Numbered from the stretch's first letter, positions 37,774 to 47,375 are shown. The stretch: 54,692 bases of DNA from Synechococcales cyanobacterium bin2.concoct.b11b12b14.033 (GCA_013298875.1 JAAFJH010000004.1:1-54692); one strand, 5' to 3'. Notes: a model not told the origin generated them from the sequence alone. A program made the numbers and translations.

Positions 37774-37992
37774 ATGTTAAAAAGAGGATATGATAAAAGT
37801 ATATTACCCTCGGTTTCCTCTGAGGCTCTGAGTGCGTTAAAAGAAACGATTAACCACATAAAAAATCAAAATAATTTACTCAAAAACTTAGACTCTAAAT
37901 TACTTTTTATGGATAGCCAAGATATAGCTAAGGCTTTAGCTCCCAAAATTACCTCTCAATTATCTTCAATTTACGTCGCTGACAAAGATTAA
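37774..37992 (+). CDS. Unknown small protein (72 aa)
   Basis: The small soluble protein has a heptad-like helical middle (ALKETINHIKNQNNLLKNLDSKLL) suggestive of coiled coil. A purine-rich GGAGCGGAGAA stretch upstream of the ATG could serve for ribosome binding, though it is a little far (about 10 nt). It is separated by about 100 bp from the small membrane ORF and converges on mrp. No family was recognised. Confidence 0.55.
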   Translation: MLKRGYDKSILPSVSSEALSALKETINHIKNQNNLLKNLDSKLLFMDSQDIAKALAPKITSQLSSIYVADKD

Positions 37993-38039
37993 ATAGCCAT
38001 CAGTTCAACAGATAAAAAGACAAAAAAAGAGTGTAAATT

Positions 38040-39110
38040 TTAATTTTGACTAGCAGCTTGAATACTTAATTTAGTCGCTATATTTTTGCTCATTTCAATA
38101 AAAATTCGGCTAATTTCGGCCTCAGGTTCAATTGCGACAATTGGTCTACCATAATCTCCGCCTTCCCGCACATTAATTTGTAATGGAATTTGCCCTAAAC
38201 AATCAAATCCTAAGCTTTCAGCCACTTTTTTAGCCCCGCCATTTCCAAAAATATCATAATGCTTACCTGTGTCTGGTGCAATAAAATAGCTCATATTTTC
38301 AATTAGACCCAGAACCGTAACTTTCATTTGTGTAAACATCATCAGGCCTTTTTTGCTGTCTAATAAAGCGACATCTTGCGGGGTCGAAACAATAATTGCT
38401 CCTGCAATGGGTACTGCCTGAGAAATAGTTAATTGTGCATCTCCAGTTCCTGGGGGTAAATCTACAAATAAATAATCCAAATCTCCCCAATCAACTTCCC
38501 TTAAAAACTGATTAATTGCACTATGCAGCATTGGGCCACGCCAAACTACTGGCTCATCATCTTTAACAAGCATACCCATCGAAATTGCTTTTAAACCATA
38601 AGCTTGATTGGGTAACATTTTTTTACCATCCTCACTGATAGTCGGCTGTTCCTTAATCCCAAGCATTAAAGGGATATTAGGGCCAGTTATATCTGCGTCT
38701 AAAATCCCAACTTTTGCGCCTAAAGCTTTAAAAGCACAAGCCAAATTCACGGTAACGGTTGATTTTCCGACGCCACCTTTCCCGGAGCTAATAGCAATTA
38801 TATTTTTTATTCCATCAATTGGCTGCTTGCCACTAAAACCTTTAAATCCTCTTACTTCAGCGGTGGTTATAATTTCGACTTCACTTGCCCCAGATTTATA
38901 TAAGGCTTGACGGCAATCTTCTTCGATTTTATTTTTTAAAGGGCAAGCTGGCGTAGTTAAAACTAAATTAAATTTAACTTTATTGTTGGGCAATATTTCA
39001 ATATTTCTAGCCATATTTAAGCTAATTAAATCTTTTTTTAAATCTGGATCATCTACTGTGCTTAGTGCCTGAGTAGCTTTTTCCAAATCAATTAATTGTG
39101 CCTGAGTCAT
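38040..39110 (-). CDS. Mrp/ApbC-family iron-sulfur cluster carrier ATPase
   Basis: The 356-aa protein has an N-terminal MIP18/DUF59 domain (TVDDPDLKKDLISLNMARNIEI..TTPACPLK) and a P-loop ATPase domain. The latter shows the deviant Walker A SSGKGGVGKSTVTVNLA, DADITGPNIPLMLG and VDLPPGTGDAQLT. Family members carry Fe-S clusters to target proteins. The CxxC pair that bridges the cluster in many Mrp proteins is absent: the segment reads IENMSYFIAPDTGKHYDIFG, which resembles the Cys-less cyanobacterial form. Cluster binding may therefore differ. Monocistronic. Confidence 0.93.
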   Translation of the reverse strand: MTQAQLIDLEKATQALSTVDDPDLKKDLISLNMARNIEILPNNKVKFNLVLTTPACPLKNKIEEDCRQALYKSGASEVEIITTAEVRGFKGFSGKQPIDGIKNIIAISSGKGGVGKSTVTVNLACAFKALGAKVGILDADITGPNIPLMLGIKEQPTISEDGKKMLPNQAYGLKAISMGMLVKDDEPVVWRGPMLHSAINQFLREVDWGDLDYLFVDLPPGTGDAQLTISQAVPIAGAIIVSTPQDVALLDSKKGLMMFTQMKVTVLGLIENMSYFIAPDTGKHYDIFGNGGAKKVAESLGFDCLGQIPLQINVREGGDYGRPIVAIEPEAEISRIFIEMSKNIATKLSIQAASQN

Positions 39111-39324
39111 TATTTTTATTAAATTTTAAAGCAGTCATCTATTTGTAAATCAATACTACCATTTTCAGTTAAGTACGGTACAAAACATTGATAAGACTCA
39201 CTGAATGACAGAAATAAACATAAATTGTACATAAATATTTTTAATCACTTTTTTATTTTTATCGAGAAATTTGGCGGAATTATTTTAAGAGGGAATCTAG
39301 GAAAAAAATTGATAAGCTCTTTGG

Positions 39325-39442
39325 TTTTTTAAAGTTTTTTTGATTAATTTTATTTGATCCATATACCATAAATAAAAATTATTTTCAGAGTTTTAAACCT
39401 GTATTTGTCTTTCGGGGTTTAAAACTTTTTTGATTAATTTTA
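39325..39442. repeat. Hairpin plus direct-repeat element, left side of a decayed island
   Basis: An 11-bp perfect inverted repeat pairs agttttaaacc (39389-39399) with ggtttaaaact (39416-39426), with a 16-nt loop. A 20-bp near-perfect direct repeat (ttttttgattaatttta core) occurs at about 39332-39352 and again at 39423-39442. The hairpin is related to the one at 41370-41409, including the loop-side cccgaaa read on the other strand. The rest of 39111-39450 is AT-rich, with no gene seen. Confidence 0.75.
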
Positions 39443-39450
39443 GTTAATAA

Positions 39451-39829
39451 TATTATTTAAAGTTAGAGAGCCTAAAAAAAGCATTCAAATCATTTACTGG
39501 TAAAGAGTTAATTGTGTATCCTAATATGACTAAATACGAATTAGCTCTTTGGTGTTCGGGGTTCCAAGAGGCTGGTTTCCCAAATATAGGAGATCATGAA
39601 TATGTAATAATGGGACACGGTATAGGGAAAAATGGGCGAGGTAACTGGCAGTTCGTTAATTCTTCTGGGGTTAGGAGTTATAGATTTTATGAAGCAGAAT
39701 ATCCCAAATGGCAAATCTGTTTTAGCATTTGTCTGCCAAGATGGAAACCCATGTCGTATGTTGCGTGGTCAAAGTTTAATAATTTCCTTGAATTCTAGTG
39801 GTACTGATTACAGAGAAATAAGGTGTTAA
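39451..39829 (+). pseudogene. Frameshifted remnant of an unknown gene
   Basis: Two overlapping ORFs (39514-39798 and 39632-39829) join into one sensible sequence if one extra C is removed from atcccaaatg near 39703-39705. The chain would then read …YRFYEAEYPNGKSVLAFVCQDGN…. The frame is open only back to 39451, and there is no convincing start, so the 5' end is also missing, cut close to the hairpin repeat at 39389-39426. The joined product contains a Gly-rich GHGIGKNGRGNWQF and two late cysteines. It might be the end of a pilin-like or other exported protein, but I cannot identify it. Confidence 0.6.
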
Positions 39830-39904
39830 ACAAAAATTACATTAGAAATAACGTGAGTTCCATCTATTTGGATTTGAGACAGTAAAAATCTAGATTTAAA
39901 TTAT

Positions 39905-40312
39905 CTAAACAAAAAATTCTTTCCAAATCATAAAACAGCTTATAAACAAAAGAAAAATAGCAAAATACTTTTTGAGCTTAACCGCTTCTATTTTTTGGCT
40001 TAAAGGAATTGCAATTAATGATCCCAAAAAAGTTAATACGATAAATAAAATCAATTTATTCCATTCAAAATTCACTTGCCCCAAATAACCAAATAAGCCC
40101 ATAAAAGCATTCACTGTAATTATGAGTAAAGATGAAGCTATTGCATTTTTTATCGGTAAAGAAAGTAAAATACTAAGTGCCGGAACTATCATAAAGCCTC
40201 CCCCAATACCGACTAGTCCAGTTAAAACTCCCACGAAGAGAGCTATAATTATTGATAAAGATTTTAGGTTTTTTACTTCAATATTTATTTGATTTCCTTT
40301 GTCTGTCAGCAT
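39905..40312 (-). pseudogene. Truncated TSUP (TauE/SafE) sulfite/sulfonate exporter
   Basis: The 135 aa cover about half of a usual 250-aa TSUP permease. They contain its repeat signature GVLTGLVGIGGGFMIVPALSILLSLPIKNAIASSL, followed by two or three more helices, then stop. The N-terminal residues MLTDKGNQINIEVK do not belong to a TSUP protein and arise because the frame begins within the preceding rhodanese remnant. Some half-length TSUP proteins do occur naturally as dimers, so function is not excluded, but the neighbours are all broken. In intact loci this exporter sits with persulfide dioxygenase and rhodanese genes. Confidence 0.7.
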
Positions 40313-40449
40313 TTTAAAGACAGCAATACTGAACCTTCTATTTTTTCTTCCGCATTTTCAATCCGCTCTCGGACATCGATTAAGCAAATTTCTTTACTTT
40401 CAAGTGCTTCTCTCAAAGACTTCACATCAATTTCTAAAACTTTATTCAT
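40306..40449 (-). pseudogene. Truncated rhodanese (first 47 codons)
   Basis: Too short for the ORF track. The frame starts at ATG 40449 and reads MNKVLEIDVKSLREALESKE followed by CLIDVRERIENAEEKIEGS, the N-terminal half of a rhodanese domain (LIDVRE is the typical strand). It then ends at TGA after LLSLKC. The active-site CxxxxR loop is missing, so the sulfurtransferase cannot work. The stop overlaps the start region of the TSUP frame (atgctga). It lies 6 bp after the broken persulfide dioxygenase. Confidence 0.75.
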
Positions 40450-40455
40450 ATTTAT

Positions 40456-41066
40456 TTATCCTTTTAAGTTACCGCATAATTCATTGGCTGAAACAGCTTC
40501 CATTATTTTTTTAGGATTTGGAAGTTTTAAATTATTCATTATTTCAATAAACTGCTCTTTGGTTTTATTCAAAAATCTGGGATTTGATCTCTCTTCCTCC
40601 CCAATAGTCGAAACCGTATGTCCTTTATAGTCATGCCCCGGATAAATCAAAGTATTTTCGGGTAAATTAAATAATGTCTTCACAACCGAATCATACATTA
40701 ATTCAGCATTTCCGCTCTGAAAATCAGTTCGTCCGCAGCCACCAATAAAAAGAGAGTCCCCCGTCAAAAGCATTTTATTATCAATTAAATAAGCATTATG
40801 ACTATCAGTATGTCCTAGAGTAGCAATTGCTTTAATTTCAATTTTACCAATTTTCAAAATATCATTATCTTTCATTATCAAATCAGCACATTGCATTGCA
40901 CTTTCGCAAATTCTGGTACAACTCCAAGGCAATTGCTTAATATGCTCTTACCTTAGCTGTTCCAGTAATATGAATCAGCATGAACATGAGTATAAATTGA
41001 ATACTTTAAACTTAAGCCCAAAGACTTGATTAAATTATAGTCTCTCTCTACTTGTTCAATGACTGG
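40456..41066 (-). pseudogene. Persulfide dioxygenase (ETHE1/Blh-type) pseudogene
   Basis: The 158-aa ORF 40456-40932 is the C-terminal part of an ETHE1-type metallo-beta-lactamase-fold persulfide dioxygenase: LGHTDSHNAYLI, LLTGDSLFIGGCGRTDFQ, LIYPGHDYKGH. Further upstream the N-terminal part survives in other frames: EQVERDYNLIKSLGL, then THVHAD (the metal-binding THxHxDH) followed by a one-base shift (gattcat for gatcat). Next comes NCLGVVPEFAKV, and a 5-bp tandem duplication (caatgcaatg) before QCADL. The N-terminal ~30 residues are gone at 41066. With several frameshifts, the gene is dead unless these are sequencing errors. Confidence 0.85.
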
Positions 41067-41217
41067 CCTTGATCAAGCCAATGTTTCTAGGCATCTCAAA
41101 ATCCTTACTCAAGCTAAAATCCTCGAAAGAAGTATTAAAGGAGTAAGTGTTTATTCTGAAATGAAAAATAAAACACTCTTTAATTTCTGTGAAATAGTTT
41201 GCAAAGAGCTACTTTAA
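41059..41217 (+). pseudogene. ArsR-family regulator fragment (recognition helix and C-terminus)
   Basis: Too short for the ORF track. Starting at ATG 41059 the frame gives MTGLDQANVSRHLKILTQAK then a wing and tail (ILERSIKGVSVYSEM), 52 aa in all. This is the DNA-recognition helix and C-terminal part of an ArsR/SmtB repressor, about half the normal length. In intact loci a sulfide/persulfide-sensing ArsR protein (BigR/SqrR type) is divergent from the dioxygenase gene. Here both have lost their N-terminal ends at the same junction. Confidence 0.78.
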
Positions 41218-41369
41218 GATATAAAAACATTCAGAATAAGATGAACTTTATAAAAAGCAGGTTATTATACACAAAATAAATATTTTCTTCAGAGTTTTAA
41301 ACTTTTTGAAATTTCCCTGCCTACTACTACTACTATTTTATATAAATAAATATTTAGTACTTAATAGGT

Positions 41370-41409
41370 AAAAAGTTTTAAACCCCGAAATACCAGTTTA
41401 AAACTTTTT
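41370..41409. repeat. Perfect 14-bp hairpin repeat just upstream of the 16S promoter
   Basis: The left arm aaaaagttttaaac (41370-41383) and right arm gtttaaaacttttt (41396-41409) are perfect complements with a 12-nt loop. A third partial copy, agagttttaaac, is at 41291-41302. It matches the hairpin at 39389-39426 in inverted orientation. Its A/T-rich right end lies 11 bp before the rRNA -35 box and could also act as an UP element. The rest of 41218-41370 is AT-rich with no gene. Confidence 0.8.
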
Positions 41410-41420
41410 AAATAAAACAC

Positions 41421-41449
41421 TTGACGAAAAAACTTAGATTGTTTATATT
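41421..41449 (+). promoter_or_regulatory. Sigma-70-type promoter of the 16S rRNA gene
   Basis: TTGACG at 41421-41426, a 17-nt spacer, and TATATT at 41444-41449. The spacing is optimal and both boxes are near consensus. The start of transcription is expected near 41456, giving a leader of about 135 nt before the mature 16S end. Confidence 0.8.
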
Positions 41450-41499
41450 TATAAAGCTGAAATAACAGCCAAGTTTTCTGAAATTAAAAATAATAAATT

Positions 41500-41521
41500 A
41501 GATAAGACAGCCAAAATGTCA
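41500..41521 (+). other. Pre-16S processing stem, 5' strand
   Basis: The sequence agataagacagccaaaatgt and the next two bases pair with 43166-43187 on the far side of the 16S gene (21 of 22 positions). This is the long leader/trailer stem cut by RNase III during 16S maturation. It sits about 72 nt before the mature 5' end. Confidence 0.85.
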
Positions 41522-41593
41522 ATACTTTGAGCAGAAAAAGAAATTCTAATGTGAATTTCGTGCTTTTATGATTCGACAAGATAGTAAAAGTGA

Positions 41594-43086
<1,493 letters not shown>

Positions 43087-43165
43087 TAGGATTTTCCTTA
43101 GGTCGTAGCCAATAACTTAATTAGAGGTTTACTAATTTTCAGCTCATACCTAATTAATACATGGC

Positions 43166-43187
43166 TGACATTTTGACTGTCTTATCT
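43166..43187 (+). other. Pre-16S processing stem, 3' strand
   Basis: tgacattttgactgtcttat plus two bases is the reverse complement of 41500-41521 with one mismatch. The stem closes around the whole 16S and shows that the precursor is complete without a 23S partner. No GC-rich terminator hairpin was found between here and 43263. Confidence 0.85.
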
Positions 43188-43263
43188 GATTTATAAATTT
43201 AATATTTAAATCAAGTTAAAATTAATATTTATACAATATTTAAATGTCTCTTATTTTATATAA

Positions 43264-44472
43264 ATGAAAATTAAAAATATTATAATTATCTTATTTTGCA
43301 TATTATTCTCTTTAAAATCTTTTTGCAAAGAAGTTAATAAAAACATTTATGATGAAATTCATGTTTGTGGCTCATTACAAAAAATAAATACTTTAGCTCC
43401 CATTTTAAAAAAGAATATTAATTCAGCTCAAACAGCAATTATTTTAATTCCCGGTTTAAATTCAGTTGGGTTAAAAAATGAATTTTATGAGTGGAAAAAT
43501 TTTTGGAATTCTTGGCAGGCTTCTAAGCAATTAACTCAAGCGGAAAAAGATAAATATTTTTTTTTAGTATTTCGTTATGACGGGTGGCAAAGTTTATTCA
43601 CTTCAGCTTCTTTACTGGAAATAGCTTTAAATCAATTAATAGAAAAACAACCTAATTTAAAAACAGTAAGTTTAGTTGGTTATAGTCAAGGTGGATTAAT
43701 TGCTCGAATTATTAATGCTAAAAGTTTAGGTTTAAGTAAAAAAATAAATAAAATTATTACTCTAGCGGCTCCTCATCAAGGTACAATCACTTTAACTGAT
43801 AGCCTAACTCGCGATATTTTAAAAAAACAAAGTTTTATTGAAAGAACTAAAAATGAAAAAGTTTTACAATTTTTAAAGTCTAGATATAAATACGCCTATT
43901 TTGAACAAGCTTGGACTGATTTTGATCATAATATTCCTGCTTCCGCTCATTATAAGGTACCACTTCAGGTTTTAAGTTTGCCAAAAATTCAAGAACCGGA
44001 AGATTTTGAAAAATTTATAATTTATGGCTCCTATATTTATCCACCTTATGCGACAGATTTTGAAGGTTTTTTGAGAGTAAAAGTAACTGAAAGTATTTTA
44101 AGAAATTTATTGGATCGAGAAAGCTCAATGAATGAATTAAATCGTTGGATAGCGACTAAAAATTATGAAGATGAAAAACCTCAACTTAGAGATAATTTGC
44201 GTTTAAATGATGGCGTTATTCCTTTATCAAGTTCACTGTGGGCTCGTATGTGCGAACCAAATGAAGAGCAACCCATTGAATGGGCAAAAATATTTAAAAC
44301 TAATAACTATTGTCCGACAGTAAATTTACATAGAGCTTTTTACGGTTTTAATCATTTAGCTTGGAGAACCCAAGTAGCGGCTAATAAAAAGGTTAAAGAC
44401 TTACTTCATCCCGATATATTACCTAAAAGCCCATATGAATGGATAATTAGTGATTTAATTACAAAAAATTAG
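43264..44472 (+). CDS. Secreted alpha/beta-hydrolase, lipase-like
   Basis: The 402-aa protein starts with a signal peptide (KNIIIILFCILFSLKSF). The alpha/beta-hydrolase fold follows: oxyanion-region AIILIPGLNS, the nucleophile elbow LVGYSQGG with Ser141, an Asp candidate in NDGVIPLSSSLWA, and a His candidate in GFNHLAWR. The LAAPHQGT segment is typical of lipases that act on triacylglycerol or similar esters. The exact substrate is unknown. The start is 180 bp after the 16S end. It overlaps the HAD gene by 14 bp at the 3' end (convergent). Confidence 0.85.
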   Translation: MKIKNIIIILFCILFSLKSFCKEVNKNIYDEIHVCGSLQKINTLAPILKKNINSAQTAIILIPGLNSVGLKNEFYEWKNFWNSWQASKQLTQAEKDKYFFLVFRYDGWQSLFTSASLLEIALNQLIEKQPNLKTVSLVGYSQGGLIARIINAKSLGLSKKINKIITLAAPHQGTITLTDSLTRDILKKQSFIERTKNEKVLQFLKSRYKYAYFEQAWTDFDHNIPASAHYKVPLQVLSLPKIQEPEDFEKFIIYGSYIYPPYATDFEGFLRVKVTESILRNLLDRESSMNELNRWIATKNYEDEKPQLRDNLRLNDGVIPLSSSLWARMCEPNEEQPIEWAKIFKTNNYCPTVNLHRAFYGFNHLAWRTQVAANKKVKDLLHPDILPKSPYEWIISDLITKN

Positions 44473-45157
44473 ATAATTCTAAAAGTGAGTGAATTTCATG
44501 GTCGTCTGGAATTTGATGTAATGGTAATTTTTTTCGATTTAAAAATAAAGCTTTAAAATCAGCTCTTAAAGCTCCTAAATAATCATTTTGAAACCCATCA
44601 CCGATATGTAATATTTCATTTGGTTTTAAATTACACATTTCTGCTACTTTGTTAAAAGCTTTCAAATCCGGCTTTGCAAAACCAATTTGGGTTGAACAAA
44701 AAATTAGTTGAAAATATTCATTAATTTTTAGATTTTTTAAAACTGTATTTAATCTTTCGTCAAAATTAGAAAAAACAATTAACGGATATTTTCTTCCTCT
44801 CAAATAGTCTAAAGTTATTTTTACATCATCAAATAAAAACCAAGTATTTTCTTCCGCTAAATAATTGTAAAGTTCTTGCTCAAATTTTTCTGAATCTGAA
44901 AATTGATTAATCTCAATTCCGCTTTGCAAAAAGGTTTTTTTTATAACAATTTTCCACCACTCAAAATTTTTATGGCCAGTGCTGCCTAGTGGTTGCATTT
45001 GATTAAAAACTAATTTAAAGTTTTGATTTAAAATTTCTGGGTTTGTCTTAATGCCATAATTTGAAGCGATATAACTGTAATTTTCTCCCACGGTGCCATT
45101 TAATTTAATAATAGTGTCCGCTGCATCAAAAGAAATCAGTTTTATATTTTTTAACAT
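44459..45157 (-). CDS. HAD-superfamily hydrolase
   Basis: The haloacid-dehalogenase fold is shown by motif I SFDAADTIIKL (nucleophile Asp, and Ala-Ala in the DxDxT position), motif II VFSNFD, motif III Lys in GFAKPDLKAF, and motif IV HIGDGFQNDYLGA. Motif I reads DAADT instead of DxDxT/V, so the second Asp is replaced. That is also seen in dehalogenase-like and HDHD3-like members. The track start at 45166 is a TTG. The ATG at 45157 gives 232 aa (MLKNIKLISFD). Substrate unknown. Confidence 0.88.
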   Translation of the reverse strand: MLKNIKLISFDAADTIIKLNGTVGENYSYIASNYGIKTNPEILNQNFKLVFNQMQPLGSTGHKNFEWWKIVIKKTFLQSGIEINQFSDSEKFEQELYNYLAEENTWFLFDDVKITLDYLRGRKYPLIVFSNFDERLNTVLKNLKINEYFQLIFCSTQIGFAKPDLKAFNKVAEMCNLKPNEILHIGDGFQNDYLGALRADFKALFLNRKKLPLHQIPDDHEIHSLLELSNFL

Positions 45158-45212
45158 ACTTTTCAAATAATTTCTTTAATTTTAACGTTTTAATTTAAAT
45201 AGGTCTTTGCAT

Positions 45213-45252
45213 AAAAAAAGAGAGACATTCGGTTAAAAATGCCCCTCTTTAA
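45213..45252 (-). terminator. Rho-independent terminator of the porin gene
   Basis: Read on the minus strand, aaagaggggcat pairs with atgtctctcttt around a short loop and runs into a T-tract (ttttttt). It lies 40 bp after the porin stop codon, as expected for a strongly expressed outer-membrane protein gene. Confidence 0.8.
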
Positions 45253-45290
45253 TTTCAAGGATTAATATTTACTAAGCTTTTAATAAAATA

Positions 45291-47375
45291 TTAGTCTTTT
45301 GAATGAACTGCTTTGTATTTAGCAATTCTTTGTGACCAATCTCTATAACCGAATTGATCAAAAGCACCACCATCGTTCCAGTTAGGTAACTTAAAGGTTG
45401 AACGAAGAGTTGCAGAGAACCCTGTATTATGTCCATTACCATTAAGAATCATTTGGAAATCAGGAGTAATGCTGATGTTTTCAGTTACATACTTACGGTA
45501 GTAAACTTCCATAATCTGCTCTGGTCTAGATCCAATATAAAGAGCTGGAGAAAAATTAGTAGAAGATGTTGGATCATGTGAAGCAGTGAAAGCTAAACCA
45601 AAAGGAGTTTGATTATTATTCGCACTACCAAATGGATCCATGATTGAATAAGCTAATCCAACTTGGTCTTTGTTGAAATTCCAAACTTCAGGTAAGAAGT
45701 GAGTATTTAAAATGAAACCAGTTTGAATTACTTGATTAGCTGGTCCATTAACTAAGTAATTAGACTTAGAATTAGCTGCCCATGCATAATCAGCAAACAT
45801 ACCAACGGTTCTGTTTTTACCGAAATACTGTTCGATTTTAGACCAAAAGGTTAAACCAAAAGTATCGTCCAGAGTATCACCGGCTCCAAAAGCTGCAAGA
45901 GCTCCTCCATTATAATTTACATGGGTTCCGCTAACACCAGCTGTTAATAAGCCAGTATTGAAGAAGTTTCCAGGTATATCATAAAGTAAATTAGCAGCTA
46001 AACTATGGCTATTGCTATCCCAAACTCTATTTGTTGTAGCACCCTGCCCACCAAAGAAAGCATTATTTCCATTAGCACCACCACCATTAACACGATAGCT
46101 ATTAGTTAGATTCGTGAAGTTAATAGTGTCCTGTGCAAGAGTTCCGTTTTCGTCATTAACTCCTCCCAAAAAAGTAGCAAGGGCATTTTGATCATAAGAA
46201 AAATTAGGATTACTACCATTAGCAGTTGGGTAGGCTACTTGGAATTTATTAGCTGCAAAAGCATAATCTAAACTGAGAGCTTGAAAGAAACCCGGTAAGG
46301 CATTTCCGCACTCATCAGTTCCGCCACCTTTAGAATTTCCACATTCATCGATTTTTTCTTTCTCAGTACCATCACCAAGAATATTTAAACCTAAGTGAAA
46401 AGCTTCGGTAGTTCCATCAGAACCGCCAACCATACCATGCAAAAGTCTTTGATTAAGGAAACCATCTAAAGAATCTTCACGCACTAAGCTTTTGTGAAAA
46501 GTATTCCAAAGATTTTGTTGTCCTAAATCAGCTACTAAGAAAACATTGTCCAAACCACTGGTTTCATTGGAACAAGGATCTGTTTTGCTGAATTTCAAAA
46601 CTTGTGTATAGTAAGCTTGATCTAAATAAAGACCCATTCTGGAATCTTGGGTTCTGCCAGAAAACAAACTGTGATTATTTGACAAAGCTGGATTGCTTGA
46701 ACCAAATAATACATCGTTTAAATTATTACCTGAAGTATGAAAACCATAAGTTCCAGGTCCGCCATTACCACCAGCCATTCTGATATGAGCAATACCTTCG
46801 CCTAAATGACCGTGAGAAGTACCATCAATTAAGTCGGCATCAACTCCAAGTCTGGCTCTGGTTCCCCATTGCCCAGTATTTTGTTGCTCACCAAAGTCAG
46901 TTTGAAGAATATTAGTTATATCTCCACTAACTTTGATTCTGTCAGTCCAGCTATTATTAGTAGCAGTACCGTCAGTATTTTCAAGAGCGCTTACACGTCC
47001 TTCAAGGGCGGCTACTCTATTACGAATATCAGCTAATTCCTTGGCGTACTCATCGTCTAATCTTTTAACGACAGGTGCATCTTCAGGATTTTTAGCAATA
47101 TCTACAACTTTTAATACTTCGTATAAAGCTTGAGCTAATTCATAACGAGTAGCTGGCTTATTACCACGAAATGTATTATCAGGATATCCTTCAAGGACAT
47201 CATATTTTTCAACAAGCTCTTTTAAAGCTTTGTAGGCCCAAACATTAGGATCAACGTCAACTAATTCGCTGACCCTTGTTACGCTGGCCAAAGTAGGAAT
47301 AGTGGTCATTAAAGCCAAGCCTAAGCATGCAGCCTTAAGAAAACTATTCTTACGTTTGTTTGATTTGAAAATCAA
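45291..47375 (-). CDS. SLH-domain OprB-type outer-membrane porin
   Basis: This is the cyanobacterial-type major porin: signal peptide (FLKAACLGLALMTTIPTLA), one SLH domain that binds the peptidoglycan polymer (VDPNVWAYKALKELVEKYDVLEGYPDNTFRG), a coiled-coil spacer (ADIRNRVAALEGRVSALEN), and a long OprB beta-barrel. The ORF track starts at GTG 47435. A TTG at 47375 is preceded by GGAGG with 9 nt spacing and starts right at the basic signal region, so I take that one (694 aa). The barrel carries an insert with a repeated DECGN (IDECGNSKGGGTDECGNALP), Cys-containing loops being unusual for porins. It is followed by a terminator and probably highly expressed. Confidence 0.93.
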   Translation of the reverse strand: MIFKSNKRKNSFLKAACLGLALMTTIPTLASVTRVSELVDVDPNVWAYKALKELVEKYDVLEGYPDNTFRGNKPATRYELAQALYEVLKVVDIAKNPEDAPVVKRLDDEYAKELADIRNRVAALEGRVSALENTDGTATNNSWTDRIKVSGDITNILQTDFGEQQNTGQWGTRARLGVDADLIDGTSHGHLGEGIAHIRMAGGNGGPGTYGFHTSGNNLNDVLFGSSNPALSNNHSLFSGRTQDSRMGLYLDQAYYTQVLKFSKTDPCSNETSGLDNVFLVADLGQQNLWNTFHKSLVREDSLDGFLNQRLLHGMVGGSDGTTEAFHLGLNILGDGTEKEKIDECGNSKGGGTDECGNALPGFFQALSLDYAFAANKFQVAYPTANGSNPNFSYDQNALATFLGGVNDENGTLAQDTINFTNLTNSYRVNGGGANGNNAFFGGQGATTNRVWDSNSHSLAANLLYDIPGNFFNTGLLTAGVSGTHVNYNGGALAAFGAGDTLDDTFGLTFWSKIEQYFGKNRTVGMFADYAWAANSKSNYLVNGPANQVIQTGFILNTHFLPEVWNFNKDQVGLAYSIMDPFGSANNNQTPFGLAFTASHDPTSSTNFSPALYIGSRPEQIMEVYYRKYVTENISITPDFQMILNGNGHNTGFSATLRSTFKLPNWNDGGAFDQFGYRDWSQRIAKYKAVHSKD

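Noticed and set aside
40289-40630. 113-aa plus-strand ORF across the rhodanese and dioxygenase remnants
   Set aside because: It is antisense to recognisable pseudogene sequence and has no similarity of its own.
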